NCBI RefSeq assembly: GCF_018070025.1
Contig: NZ_JAGPYQ010000001.1
Location: 6,324,001 to 6,388,000 of the forward strand
Source: Streptomyces liliiviolaceus
Lineage (GTDB): Bacteria; Actinomycetota; Actinomycetes; Streptomycetales; Streptomycetaceae
DNA: 64,000 nt
Direction: 5' to 3'
The notes under the pieces were generated by a model that was given only the letters and a program-made list of their open reading frames with translations, did no database searches and was not told the DNA's origin. Positions within the stretch are counted from its first letter, which is position 1, and each line of letters opens with the position of its first letter. This document shows, one piece after another, positions 26,727 to 35,468 of the stretch. A program made the translations under genes and the position numbers.

Positions 26727-27737
26727 ATGACCGCTCTTGACCCCGTTTGGTTCACGTTCCTGAACGGTTCCGACATCGAACAGCTGGAACTGAGCGACAC
26801 CGAAGTACTCGATGCCGTCGAACAGGGACTCCTCGCCCAGGGTCACGGCGAGACGGTTATCGAACCACGGGTGCATCTCACGCCCGACCCCGCCTTCAAC
26901 GGCCACTTCAACGTCCTGCGTGGTTATGTCGCCCCGCTCGGCATGGCCGGAGTCAAGATCGTGGGCGACTACGTCGACAATTACAAGTCCGGTCTGCCCT
27001 CCGAGATGGCCCTGCTGAACCTCTTCGACCCGCGTACGGGCATGCCGCTGGCCGTGCTGGACGCGACCGCGATCACCGAGATGCGCACCGGCGCGCTCAC
27101 CGCGCTGGGCGCACGGCATCTGGCGAGAAGCGACTCCAAGGTGCTCGGTCACATCGGCGCCCGCGCCACCTCGTACTGGAACGTCCGGCTGCTCGACGCG
27201 ATCTTCGACCTCGACGAGATCCGCGTCCACTCGCGCCGCCCGGAGAGCCGGGAGGCCTTCGCGAAGCGGCTGGAGGACGACCTCGGCAAGGCCGTGATCG
27301 TCACCGACGACTGGAAGTCGTGCGTCGAGGGCGCGGACATCGTGGTGGAGGCGTCCCGGCTGGAGCGGCCCGAGCCCCTGCTCAAGACGGAGTGGATCGC
27401 GCCGGGCGCCTTCGTCGTCCCGTACGGGACGATGAGCGCGGTCGAGCTCTCGCTCACCGACGTCATGGACAAGGTCGTCGTCGACGACTGGGGCCAGTGC
27501 CGGTCCGGGCCCTTCGGTGCTCTGCGCGCGCACGTCGAGTCGGGCCGGCTCAGCGAGGCGACCCTGCACGGCGAACTGTGCGAGATCGTGACGGGCGACA
27601 AGCCCGGCCGGGAACGGTCCGACGAGACGATCCTGTTCTGGCACCGCGGTCTGTCCCTGTCCGACATCGCCCTGGGCGCGGCCATGCTCGCGAAGGCCGG
27701 GGAGCGCGGACTCGGACAGAAGCTGCGGTTCTCATGA
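26727..27737 (+). CDS. Ornithine cyclodeaminase/mu-crystallin family NAD(P)-dependent protein
   Basis: 336 residues from ATG 26727, with GAGAGG upstream. The N-terminal substrate domain has GYVAPLGMAGVKIVGDYVDN and DATAITEMRTGALTALGARHLA, holding the conserved Lys, Arg and catalytic-region residues of the family. The Rossmann part has LGHIGARATSYWNVRLL in place of the usual GxGxQA. The family includes ornithine cyclodeaminases, imine reductases and amino-acid dehydrogenases. It is first of three overlapping genes with a lyase-like and an amidohydrolase gene. A role in degrading the importer's substrate is inferred. Confidence 0.82.
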   Translation: MTALDPVWFTFLNGSDIEQLELSDTEVLDAVEQGLLAQGHGETVIEPRVHLTPDPAFNGHFNVLRGYVAPLGMAGVKIVGDYVDNYKSGLPSEMALLNLFDPRTGMPLAVLDATAITEMRTGALTALGARHLARSDSKVLGHIGARATSYWNVRLLDAIFDLDEIRVHSRRPESREAFAKRLEDDLGKAVIVTDDWKSCVEGADIVVEASRLERPEPLLKTEWIAPGAFVVPYGTMSAVELSLTDVMDKVVVDDWGQCRSGPFGALRAHVESGRLSEATLHGELCEIVTGDKPGRERSDETILFWHRGLSLSDIALGAAMLAKAGERGLGQKLRFS

Positions 27738-29356
27738 CGGGCCCCTACCCCGCGGAATCCGAAGCAGTGATCGAACCTGCGATCGAAGCGGGGACCGAAG
27801 CAGAGACCGGAACAGGGACCGGAACAGTGATCGTCGACGGACGCTCCCTGTCCTGCGCGGACGTGACCGCCGTCGCCCTGCACGGCGCCCGGGTCGTCCT
27901 CGCGGACGAGGTGCTCCCCCGGCTGGCGCGCGAGCGCGCGGTGGTCGACGACGTGGTCGACCGCCAGGTGCCGACGTACGGATTGACGACGGGACTCGGC
28001 AGCCGTTCGTCGTACGCCCTGCCGCGCGACGAACTCGCGCGGTTCAGCGTGCGTACGGTACGCGGCCGGGCCAACGCGGTCGGGGCCCCACTGCCCGCCT
28101 CCGTGGTACGCGCCGCCCTGGTCGCCCGTGTCAACGGTCTGGCGGGCGGCGGCAGCGGGATCAGCCCGCGCATCCTGCCCCTGCTGGTCGCCCTGCTCAA
28201 CTCCCGCGTCAACCCTCTGGTCCCCGAGGTGGGGTCGATCGGTGCCTCGGACCTGTGCCAGATGGCCCATGTCGGCCTCGTCGTCATCGGCGAGGGCCGC
28301 GCCGAACTCTCCGGGGAGGTGCTCGACGGCGCGACCGCCCTGCGCCGGGCCGGGCTGACCCCCGCAGAACTGGGCCCCAAGGACGGGCACGTCCTGTGCA
28401 GCGCCAGCCCGCTGGCCGCCGGCCACGGCGCTCTCGTCCTCCAGGAGGCAGCCACCCTCCTGACCCTGGCCCAGGCGGTCACGGCACTCACCTTCGAGGG
28501 CTTCCGGGCGAACACCAGCCCCCTGGACGCCCGGGCCCTGGGCCTGCGTCCGGCCCCCGGCCAGTCCCGGGCCGCGGAGCACCTGCTCGCGCTCCTGGCG
28601 GGCGGCGACCTCACGGATCCCAAGCACGCCCGCCGGGTCCAGGACCCGATCAGCCTGCGCTGCGCGGCCCAGGTGCACGGAGCGCTGCACTCCGCGCTCG
28701 ACTTCGCCGGCGCGGCGCTGGATCCCGAGCTGAACGGCTGCGGCGACAACCCGGTGGTCCTGCCCGCCACCGACGGCGTACCCGGCGAGATCCTCTCCTC
28801 CGGCAACTTCCACACCCCGGCCCTCGCCCTGGCCTTCGACACCCTCGCCCTGGCGCTGACCCAGACCGCGGCGCTCTCCGCCGAGCGCATGCGGCGGCTG
28901 CTCAACCCCGGGCTCAGCGGGCTGCCGGCCAACCTCTCGCCGCACGGCCCGGAACGTTCGGGCTTCGCGCCGCTGGCGAAGACGGCGCAGGCGCTGGTCG
29001 CGGAGATCCGTCTCCTGTCGGCCCCGGTGAGCACCGACCCCCGGCACGGCGCGGACGGTGTCGAGGACGACTCGACCAACGCGGCGCTCGGGGCGCGGCG
29101 GCTGTCGACCATGCTCGTCCGGCTGCGGCAACTGCTCGCCGTGGAGGCCGTGGCCGCCGCACAGGCGGTGGACCTGGCCGCGCCCGCGACGCTCGGACGG
29201 GGTCCCGCCCTCCTCCACCGGGCGATCCGCGAGCTGGTCCCGCCCCTGGACGAGGACCGGCCCTGCGGGGTGGACGTGGACCGCGTGAACGATGACATCC
29301 TGGGGTCCGACGAGGTGCGAAACGCCCTGCGTGCCCTGACGGAAGAAGCCTCGTGA
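27734..29356 (+). CDS. Aromatic amino-acid ammonia-lyase family protein with altered MIO triad
   Basis: 540 residues from ATG 27734, overlapping the previous stop (ATGA). Residues 1-30 are Glu/Thr/Gly-rich. The HAL/PAL fold follows: the catalytic Tyr loop is intact (Tyr82, TYGLTTGLGS), as are NGCGDNP and the late helices. At the cofactor site the usual ASGDLAPLAH reads GASDLCQMAH (Ala171-Ser172-Asp173), one residue shorter and lacking the Gly needed for the normal Ala-Ser-Gly methylidene-imidazolone. It may use an Ala-Ser-Asp triad or a different chemistry. It is probably co-transcribed with its neighbours; the substrate is unknown. Confidence 0.8.
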   Translation: MTGPYPAESEAVIEPAIEAGTEAETGTGTGTVIVDGRSLSCADVTAVALHGARVVLADEVLPRLARERAVVDDVVDRQVPTYGLTTGLGSRSSYALPRDELARFSVRTVRGRANAVGAPLPASVVRAALVARVNGLAGGGSGISPRILPLLVALLNSRVNPLVPEVGSIGASDLCQMAHVGLVVIGEGRAELSGEVLDGATALRRAGLTPAELGPKDGHVLCSASPLAAGHGALVLQEAATLLTLAQAVTALTFEGFRANTSPLDARALGLRPAPGQSRAAEHLLALLAGGDLTDPKHARRVQDPISLRCAAQVHGALHSALDFAGAALDPELNGCGDNPVVLPATDGVPGEILSSGNFHTPALALAFDTLALALTQTAALSAERMRRLLNPGLSGLPANLSPHGPERSGFAPLAKTAQALVAEIRLLSAPVSTDPRHGADGVEDDSTNAALGARRLSTMLVRLRQLLAVEAVAAAQAVDLAAPATLGRGPALLHRAIRELVPPLDEDRPCGVDVDRVNDDILGSDEVRNALRALTEEAS

Positions 29357-30258
29357 CCAACGTCGACGTACACCAGCATCTGTGGACCGGCTCGTTCGTC
29401 GCGGCCCTGCGGGCGCGCGCCGAGCCGCCGTTCCTGGACGGCTGGACGCTGCACACGGCCGGTGAGCCGCCCTACGAGGTCTCCCCCACCGACCACGACA
29501 TGGCCCGTCGGACCGAACAGGCGCTTGCAGACGGCTTGGGCAGGGCGCTGATCTCGCTCTCCTCCCCGCTGGGAGTGGAGTGGCTGCCCTCCGCGGAGGC
29601 GCGCCCCCTGCTCGACGCGTACCACCGGGACGCGGCGGAGCTGCCCCGCCCGTTCGGCGCGTGGGCCGCTGCCGGGGTCCACGACATCGACGCGAGGACG
29701 ACGGCCGGCTACCTCGACCAGGGCTTCGCAGGCCTCCAGCTCCCGGCGAACGCCCTCGCCGACGCGGCGGGTTACGAGCGCTGCGCCCCGCTGCTCGACC
29801 TGCTGGCGGCCCGGAACCTCCCCCTGTTCATCCACCCGGGCCCGGCCGCGGACATCGATCCGCGGCCGGGGTGGTGGCCGGCGATGGTGCCGTACGTGCA
29901 GCAGATGCACGCGGCGTGGTTCGCGTTCCGGGCGTTCGGCAGACCGCGTCATCCACGGCTGCGGGTGTGCTTCGCGCTGCTGGCCGGTCTGGCCCCCCTG
30001 CACGGCGAACGCTTCGTGGCCCGCGCCGGGGCGGAGGGCCACAGGGAGAGCGACCCGAACGTGTTCGTGGAGACCTCGTCGTACGGCCCACGCGCGGTGG
30101 ACTCGATGGTCCGCGCCCTGGGCACCGACGCGATCGTCCAGGGCACGGACCGCCCGTACGCGGACCCCCCGCAAACCCCCGGCTACGGCCTGGGCGGAGC
30201 AGCGGCCTACGCCTTCCGCATCACGAACCCCCGCCGCCTACTAACGGGCAAGCCCTGA
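29353..30258 (+). CDS. Amidohydrolase family 2 (ACMSD-like) metal-dependent hydrolase or decarboxylase
   Basis: 301 residues from GTG 29353, overlapping the lyase stop (GTGA). The TIM-barrel amidohydrolase marks are the N-terminal VDVHQHLW (HxH), LFIHPG for the third histidine, a conserved VFVETSSYGP strand, and GTDRPYADP with the catalytic Asp. This subfamily contains decarboxylases and lactone hydrolases acting on aromatic or cyclic acids. It is the last gene of the three-gene operon opposite the OpuC-like importer. The reaction is not determinable from sequence. Confidence 0.8.
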   Translation: MTNVDVHQHLWTGSFVAALRARAEPPFLDGWTLHTAGEPPYEVSPTDHDMARRTEQALADGLGRALISLSSPLGVEWLPSAEARPLLDAYHRDAAELPRPFGAWAAAGVHDIDARTTAGYLDQGFAGLQLPANALADAAGYERCAPLLDLLAARNLPLFIHPGPAADIDPRPGWWPAMVPYVQQMHAAWFAFRAFGRPRHPRLRVCFALLAGLAPLHGERFVARAGAEGHRESDPNVFVETSSYGPRAVDSMVRALGTDAIVQGTDRPYADPPQTPGYGLGGAAAYAFRITNPRRLLTGKP

Positions 30259-30279
30259 CACCGCCCGCGGGTGGGCGCC

Positions 30280-30405
30280 CCAAAGGGGCGCGGGGAACTG
30301 CGCGGCCGACCACGACGCACCCGCAGGCAATCGGACTGACGCCGCAGGCGTCGCCCTCAAGGGGCGCGGGGAACTGCGCGACCAGCCACAACGCACCCGC
30401 AGACG
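30280..30405. repeat. Two copies of the dispersed palindromic repeat
   Basis: Two copies in the same orientation, starting near 30284 and 30358 (core aaggggcgcggggaactgcg, followed by acgcacccgcag), fill the gap between the converging amidohydrolase and YceI genes. Confidence 0.75.
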
Positions 30406-30426
30406 AACAAACGAAGCCAGCGGCAG

Positions 30427-31344
30427 CTACCCCGGCGGCGTAGGCGTGTCATGCGTCCGATACATCGCCTGAACGTCCAGTTCCAACTGAACCGTCGGCC
30501 CGACGACAGCGATCCCCCGGGCCAACATGGAACGCCAGTTCAGCGTGTAGTCCTCCCGGTGCAGCTCCGCCTTCGCGAGCGCCGCACACCGCAACTCCTC
30601 GCCGTACCCCCCGTTCACCGTGCCGAGATACGTCGTGTCCAGCCCCACCGACCGGCTCACCCCGTGCATCGTCAGCGAACCGTGCACGGTCCACTTGCTG
30701 CCGCCCCGGTACGCGAACCGCGTGCTGTGGAAGTCGATGTGCGGGAACCGCTCGACGTCCAGGAAGTCCCCGGACCGCAGGTGGTCGTCGCGGGTGCGGT
30801 TGCCGGTGGTGATGCTCGACGCGTCGATACGGACGTGGAGCCGCGAGTCGGCCATGTCGTCGGCGATCTGGATGCCGCCGTCGAACCGCTCGAAGCGCCC
30901 GTGCACATGGGCCATGCCGACATGCTTGGCGATGAACCGGATCGCCGTGTGGGGCGGGTCGAAGAGCCAGGTGCCGGGCGCCGGCAGTTCCAGCCGGCGG
31001 GCGGGCTGGAGTGCGATCTGTTCCGCGGGAGCGGCGGGCCCGGCCGGCACGTCGACCGTCTCCTGGTGCGGGTGCAGCCCCTCGGCGGCGATCATCAGGC
31101 TGTACCGCCCGGGCGGCAGCGCCGCGAGGAAGTAGCCGTACGGGTCGGTGGTGCCGCGGGCCACGACCCGGTGCGTGTCGAGCGCGGTGACCGTCACGTC
31201 GGCCGCGCCCATCGGCTGGCCCACCGGGTCGACGACCTCGCGGCTGATGGCACCCGCGCCGGGCGGGAGAGGGAGCGAGACACCCGTCGCGCCGACACCG
31301 GAGCCCCGCTCCCGCCGTCGGCGCCGAAGCAGTGCGAGGGCCAT
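30427..31344 (-). CDS. YceI-family protein with N-terminal carboxypeptidase-regulatory-like domain
   Basis: 305 residues from ATG 31344, preceded by AAAGG at 8 bases; GTG 31353 sits too close to that site. An Arg-rich N terminus (RRRRRER) is followed by a small Ig-like CarboxypepD_reg domain (about 35-110: DPYGYFLAALPPGRYSL) and a YceI lipocalin-like barrel (about 125-300: WLFDPPHTAIRFIAKHVG, FLDVERFPHIDFHST, LTMHGVSRSV). YceI barrels bind isoprenoid-like lipids. No signal peptide is evident. The fusion is known in actinobacteria but its role is unclear. Confidence 0.87.
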   Translation of the reverse strand: MALALLRRRRRERGSGVGATGVSLPLPPGAGAISREVVDPVGQPMGAADVTVTALDTHRVVARGTTDPYGYFLAALPPGRYSLMIAAEGLHPHQETVDVPAGPAAPAEQIALQPARRLELPAPGTWLFDPPHTAIRFIAKHVGMAHVHGRFERFDGGIQIADDMADSRLHVRIDASSITTGNRTRDDHLRSGDFLDVERFPHIDFHSTRFAYRGGSKWTVHGSLTMHGVSRSVGLDTTYLGTVNGGYGEELRCAALAKAELHREDYTLNWRSMLARGIAVVGPTVQLELDVQAMYRTHDTPTPPG

Positions 31345-31424
31345 GGTGTTCACCTTTCATCGGCTGCGTCGGAGCCCCGGCGAAACGGCACGCAGCTCAT
31401 GACCATCCTGGACCCGGACGCACG

Positions 31425-31457
31425 AAGGCGGGTGTCTCACTTTGAGACACCCGCCTT
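31425..31457. terminator. Strong stem-loop terminator
   Basis: aaggcgggtgtctca pairs perfectly with tgagacacccgcctt over a 3-base loop (15-bp stem). It lies between the end of the GH30 gene and the start of the YceI gene, both on the minus strand, and should end GH30 transcripts. Confidence 0.85.
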
Positions 31458-31521
31458 CCCGGGGCGACGGCACCACCGCCCTGGTCAGTGCGTTCCGGTC
31501 AGTGCGTCCGGGCCGGGACCG

Positions 31522-32994
31522 TCACACGGTGACCCCGTCGATCTCGAAGGTCTGCACCGAGCCCGCGGCGAACGGCACGCTCAGGCTCTTGCCGTTCAGA
31601 TAGGTGTCCGAGCGGGCGGTGTAGAGGTCGCCGCTGCCGGAGGTGAGCGTGTTCCAGCGCCGTACGAGTCCGCCCGTGCCGCCGGTGACCGCGGAGAAGC
31701 GGGACAGGTCGAAGGTGAGTGTCTGCGCCGCGCCGGAGTTGACGGCGACGACGACCAGGCGTTTCTGGGTCGCGTCGTGGGCGGCGACCGCGTAGCCGAC
31801 CCCGGTGTCGATGATGGTCATGCCGGGCCGGATGTGCCGGCTGAACTGGGCCATCACGTAGTACTTGGTCTGCACGGTCGTCGGCTGCAGCGTGCTCTGG
31901 TCGTAGGCGATCATCGCCCAGCCGGTGGAGGGGTCCATCGCCTGCCAGTACACCCAGGCGGTCGGGTGCAGCCAGCGGAAGTCCAGGCACAGGTTGCTCG
32001 CCAGGGTGAGGCCGGTGCCGTCGCTGTCCCCGGTCTCGGAGTTCCAGAGCTTCTTGCCCGCCGTCGTGACGACGTCCGTGTAGAGGAGGTCGCGGCGGCC
32101 TCCTGAGCCCTGGTAGCCGTGCACGTTGACCTGTCCGACCAGGGCTTTCGTCGACGCGCCGAAGGAGTTCCAGGTCGTACGGGCCAGGTCGTAGCTCGTC
32201 TCGTCGGACGCCGAGAGCCGGACGCCGGACAGTCCGCGGGTGTCCAGCTCGCTGCGCAGGTAGGGAAGGACGGCCGCCTGGACGGTGGCGTCCATGTGGC
32301 AGCCCTCCTGCGTGCCCGTGGCGGTCCACCAGCTGGACGAGGGCTCGTTGAACGGGTCGACGGTCGCGAAGTTCACGCCCCAGTTGTTCTTCGCGTACAG
32401 GGCGACGGCGGCCAGGTGGGAGGCGTGCTGACGGTAGTTCCAGGACTGGAGGTTGTTGCCGCCGCCGGAGGCGCCCGACGGGTTGTGGTTGAGGCACATC
32501 CACCACATGGGCGAGTTGGCGAACAGCTCGGAGACCGCGCCCCGTTGGGTCGCCTTGACCAGGGCGGCGCGCTGGTTGGCGTCGGCCGTCCAGTCCCAGG
32601 CGGAGGACGTGGGGTCCTCGTTGTTCCAGTCCTGCCAGAAGCCCTCGATCTGCTTGAACGCCGGGATGTTCGGCGAGGCGACCATGCTCTCGCCGCCCAC
32701 GCTGTTGGGGCTGCACGCGCCCAGGTTGTAGCGGGCGATGTTCAGTCCGAGGCCGGGCAGGGTCCGGCCGCCGTACGCCACGGACTTGGTGGTGAAGAAG
32801 ATGTCGGCGAAGTCGTCACGTGCGCCGAAGACGTTGGCCCACCAGGCGAGGGAGGTGCCCCAGCCCTCCCAACGCCCGTAGCCGGTGGCGGGGTTGACCG
32901 CGATGGTCGCGTCGGCCCGTGCGGTGCCTGTCGCCAGCGCACTGCCCAGCAGCGTGCCGCCCGCCGCCGCCAGCAGCGATCTGCGCTTGATCAT
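31522..32994 (-). CDS. Secreted GH30 endo-beta-1,6-galactanase-like glycoside hydrolase
   Basis: 490 residues from ATG 32994, with AGGAG upstream. A Tat-type signal (KRRSLLAAAG) ends near residue 28. The GH30 TIM barrel has acid/base Glu217 in TVDPFNEPSSSWW and nucleophile Glu320 in LWNSETGDSDG. The barrel is flanked by a C-terminal beta-sandwich (about 400-490). The GRWEGWGTSLAWWANVFG start resembles Streptomyces beta-1,6-galactanases that cut arabinogalactan side chains, which fits the arabinofuranosidase at 9.6 kb. Upstream DNA has CAACCTGTTTG and CAAACGGTTG arms (33012-33056), a possible operator. Confidence 0.84.
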   Translation of the reverse strand: MIKRRSLLAAAGGTLLGSALATGTARADATIAVNPATGYGRWEGWGTSLAWWANVFGARDDFADIFFTTKSVAYGGRTLPGLGLNIARYNLGACSPNSVGGESMVASPNIPAFKQIEGFWQDWNNEDPTSSAWDWTADANQRAALVKATQRGAVSELFANSPMWWMCLNHNPSGASGGGNNLQSWNYRQHASHLAAVALYAKNNWGVNFATVDPFNEPSSSWWTATGTQEGCHMDATVQAAVLPYLRSELDTRGLSGVRLSASDETSYDLARTTWNSFGASTKALVGQVNVHGYQGSGGRRDLLYTDVVTTAGKKLWNSETGDSDGTGLTLASNLCLDFRWLHPTAWVYWQAMDPSTGWAMIAYDQSTLQPTTVQTKYYVMAQFSRHIRPGMTIIDTGVGYAVAAHDATQKRLVVVAVNSGAAQTLTFDLSRFSAVTGGTGGLVRRWNTLTSGSGDLYTARSDTYLNGKSLSVPFAAGSVQTFEIDGVTV

Positions 32995-33152
32995 GGGGTC
33001 TCCTGTCAGGCTCATGCCACAACCTGTTTGAAGAATGGGGCGGCCCCAAACGGTTGTCGAGACGCATGACAGCGCTTTCTCTTTCGATAGCTTGCGGAAC
33101 CTTGCGGAACCCTGTGGACGCGCGGCCCACAGGGAATCGCCGCAGCCGTAGG

Positions 33153-34235
33153 TCAGATCAGGGGTGAGGTCGCAGCCGCGCGAGGTGCCCGTCCCGCGAA
33201 CGCCGCCTCCAGTACGGTCAGCGCGTCCTGCGCCGTGACCGGGCGCGGATTGGCGTACGCCTGCCCCGCGACCAGTTCGGCCGCCCCCTTCAGATCGGCC
33301 TCCGTCAGACCGAGCCCGGCGAGGGAACGGGGTGCGCCGAGGTCTCCCGCGAGGGCCCACAGGGCGCGCGGGGCGTCGTCGGTGCCGAGGGCACGGTTCA
33401 GCGCCTGTACGGCCGCGGGGGCGGCGGGCGCGTTGAACGCGAGGGCGTACGGGAGGACCACCGTGTGCGTCTCGGCGTGCGGCAGGCCGAACGTGCCGCC
33501 CAGCACATGGCAGAGCTTGTGGTGCAGGCCCATGGTGGTCGCGCCCAGACAGGAACCGCAGAGCCAGGCCCCGTAGAGGGCACGGCCGCGGGCCTCCGGG
33601 TCCGACGGCTCGGCGGCGATCTCCGGCAGCGCCGAGGTCATCGCCCGTACGCCTTCCTCCGCCATCAGGGCGATCAGGGGCGAGGTGTCGGGGGCGTACA
33701 GCGCCTCGACGGCGTGCGCGACGGCGTTGACTCCGCTGGTGACGGAGAGCGGTACGGGCAGGGAGAGGGTGAGGTCGGGGTCGTACACGACGCTGCGCGG
33801 GAGGACCGACGGGTCGCGGCCGGTGCGTTTGGCGCCGTGCTCGGTGAGGCCCCAGACGGGGGTCATCTCGGAGCCGGAGTAGGTCGAGGGCACGGCGATC
33901 AGCGGGAGGCCGGTGCGCAGCGCGATCGCCTTGCCGAGGCCGATCGACGAGCCGCCGCCGACCGCCACACAGCCGTCGGCGCCGCGCTCCCGCGCCACCT
34001 CGACGGCCCGGTCCGCGACCTCGGCCGGGACGTGCATACGGGCCTCGGCGTGCACTCCCGCGCAGAGGTCGCCCAGCGAGTCCGCGACCGCCCCGGCCGT
34101 GTCCGCGCCGCGCGCACCGGACACCACGAGCACCCGGCGCAGTCCGAGCCGGTCGACCTCGCCGGCCGTCGCGGTCACCGAGGCGCCGGGCCGGAGGACG
34201 ACACGCATGGGCTGTGCCTCGTACGAGAAGTTCAC
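33153..34235 (-). CDS. Maleylacetate reductase (iron-alcohol-dehydrogenase family)
   Basis: 360 residues from GTG 34235, overlapping the dioxygenase stop (GTGA). The N-terminal Rossmann-like domain has VGGGSSIGLGKAIAL for NAD(P). The helical metal domain has VNAVAHAVEALYAP, LHHKLCHVLGG and LPHAETHTVVLPYAL. It reduces maleylacetate to 3-oxoadipate, the step after hydroxyquinol ring cleavage by the enzyme encoded just upstream. Confidence 0.93.
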   Translation of the reverse strand: MNFSYEAQPMRVVLRPGASVTATAGEVDRLGLRRVLVVSGARGADTAGAVADSLGDLCAGVHAEARMHVPAEVADRAVEVARERGADGCVAVGGGSSIGLGKAIALRTGLPLIAVPSTYSGSEMTPVWGLTEHGAKRTGRDPSVLPRSVVYDPDLTLSLPVPLSVTSGVNAVAHAVEALYAPDTSPLIALMAEEGVRAMTSALPEIAAEPSDPEARGRALYGAWLCGSCLGATTMGLHHKLCHVLGGTFGLPHAETHTVVLPYALAFNAPAAPAAVQALNRALGTDDAPRALWALAGDLGAPRSLAGLGLTEADLKGAAELVAGQAYANPRPVTAQDALTVLEAAFAGRAPRAAATSPLI

Positions 34236-35107
34236 GCGGTGCGCTCCGGGGTCAGTACGAGGTCGAAGCGGGCGTGCCTGAAGGGGTTCGGGATGCCGAA
34301 CTCCCGTGCCAGGGACGGGTCGTCGGTCTCCGCGAAGTCCTGGACGAGACTGCGCTTCACCGCGAAGACGGCGTCCGAGTCGAGGTAGTCGCTGCCCGCC
34401 ACGAAGATGTGCGTGGTGACCGGGATGTGGCCCTCGGCGCCGGCGATGAAGTGGATGTGCGCCGGGCGGTAGGGGTGACGGCCGGTGGCGCGGAGCAGGT
34501 CGCCGACCGGGCCGTCGGTCGGGATGGGGTACGGGCTCGGTACGCAGGTACGGAAGTGGAAGCGGCCCGCCGCGTCGGTGGTGAAGAGGCCGCGGCCGTT
34601 GCCCGCGGGCTGGACGCCGGGCTGCTGCACGTCGTAGAAGCCGTGGGCGTCGGCCTGCCACACGTCGAGGGTCGCGCCGGGCAGCGGGGTGCCGTCCTGG
34701 GACAGCACGCGGCCACTGACCACGCACGGTTCGCCGCTGCCCACGAGGTCGATGTCCGCGCCGAGTTCGCGGACCGGGGACTCCGTCATGTGGAAGGGGC
34801 CGAGGACGGTGGACTCGGTGGCGCCGGGGGCGCGGTCGGCGTTCAGGGTCTCCACGAGCATCGACAGCCCGAGCACGTCGGACAGGAGGATGAACTCCTG
34901 TCGGGTGTCGGTGCACGTCTGGCCGGTCGCCGTCAGGAAGCCGATCGCCCGTTCCCACTCCTGCTGGGTGAGCCGGGTCTCGCGGGCGAAGTCGTGCACA
35001 TGCCGGACGAGCGCGCTCAGCAGCTCGCGCAACCGCGGATCGGTGTCCGCCCCGAGGCTGTGTACGGCCTCGTCGGTGACCGTGTCCCGACCGGCATCGA
35101 CACTCAT
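34232..35107 (-). CDS. Hydroxyquinol 1,2-dioxygenase (intradiol)
   Basis: 291 residues from ATG 35107. An N-terminal helical dimerisation domain (about 20-100) is followed by the intradiol beta-sandwich. Tyr ligands are in DAHGFYD and HPYRPAHIH, and His ligands in PAHIHFIAG and VTTHIFVAG, giving the 2-Tyr/2-His Fe(III) site. PLPGATLDVWQADAHG is typical. Length and the coupled maleylacetate reductase favour hydroxyquinol over catechol as substrate. Confidence 0.92.
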   Translation of the reverse strand: MSVDAGRDTVTDEAVHSLGADTDPRLRELLSALVRHVHDFARETRLTQQEWERAIGFLTATGQTCTDTRQEFILLSDVLGLSMLVETLNADRAPGATESTVLGPFHMTESPVRELGADIDLVGSGEPCVVSGRVLSQDGTPLPGATLDVWQADAHGFYDVQQPGVQPAGNGRGLFTTDAAGRFHFRTCVPSPYPIPTDGPVGDLLRATGRHPYRPAHIHFIAGAEGHIPVTTHIFVAGSDYLDSDAVFAVKRSLVQDFAETDDPSLAREFGIPNPFRHARFDLVLTPERTA

Positions 35108-35214
35108 GACGACTCCACCCTCTCGCTCCGCGTCCCACGAACCACCAAGTATGGTCCCGCGCCCCGATCCCCCGAGGCAGCCGCGCTCACGAACGCAAAC
35201 GCCCGCCCCACCCC

Positions 35215-35420
35215 CACCCCCCAAGGGGCGCGGGGAACTGCGCAACCAGCCACAACGCACCCGCACTGCCCCCACAACCCCGGCCACCCACCCCCCTAAG
35301 GGGCGCGGGGAACTGCGCAACCAGCCCCCACGCACCCGCACAAACCCCACAACCCAAACCACCCACCCCCAAGGGGCGCGGGGAACTGCGCGACCAGCCC
35401 CCACGCACCCGCACAGACCC
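35215..35420. repeat. Three tandem copies of the dispersed palindromic repeat
   Basis: Same-orientation copies begin near 35222, 35297 and 35370 (period 73-75 bp), each aaggggcgcggggaactgcg followed by an accagcc..cgcacccgcac tail. They fill most of the 361-bp gap between the divergent dioxygenase and AcoR-like genes, so they are not simply terminators here. No gene is seen in the gap. Confidence 0.78.
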
Positions 35421-35468
35421 CACAGCCCCAAGCCACCCCTCGTTGCCCCTTCAACAACACCCGGTACC

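Noticed and set aside
35215..35420. Evenly spaced repeats resembling a short CRISPR array
   Set aside because: Spacers are themselves related, the repeat is a known dispersed GC-rich family with other copies in the window, and no cas genes are present.
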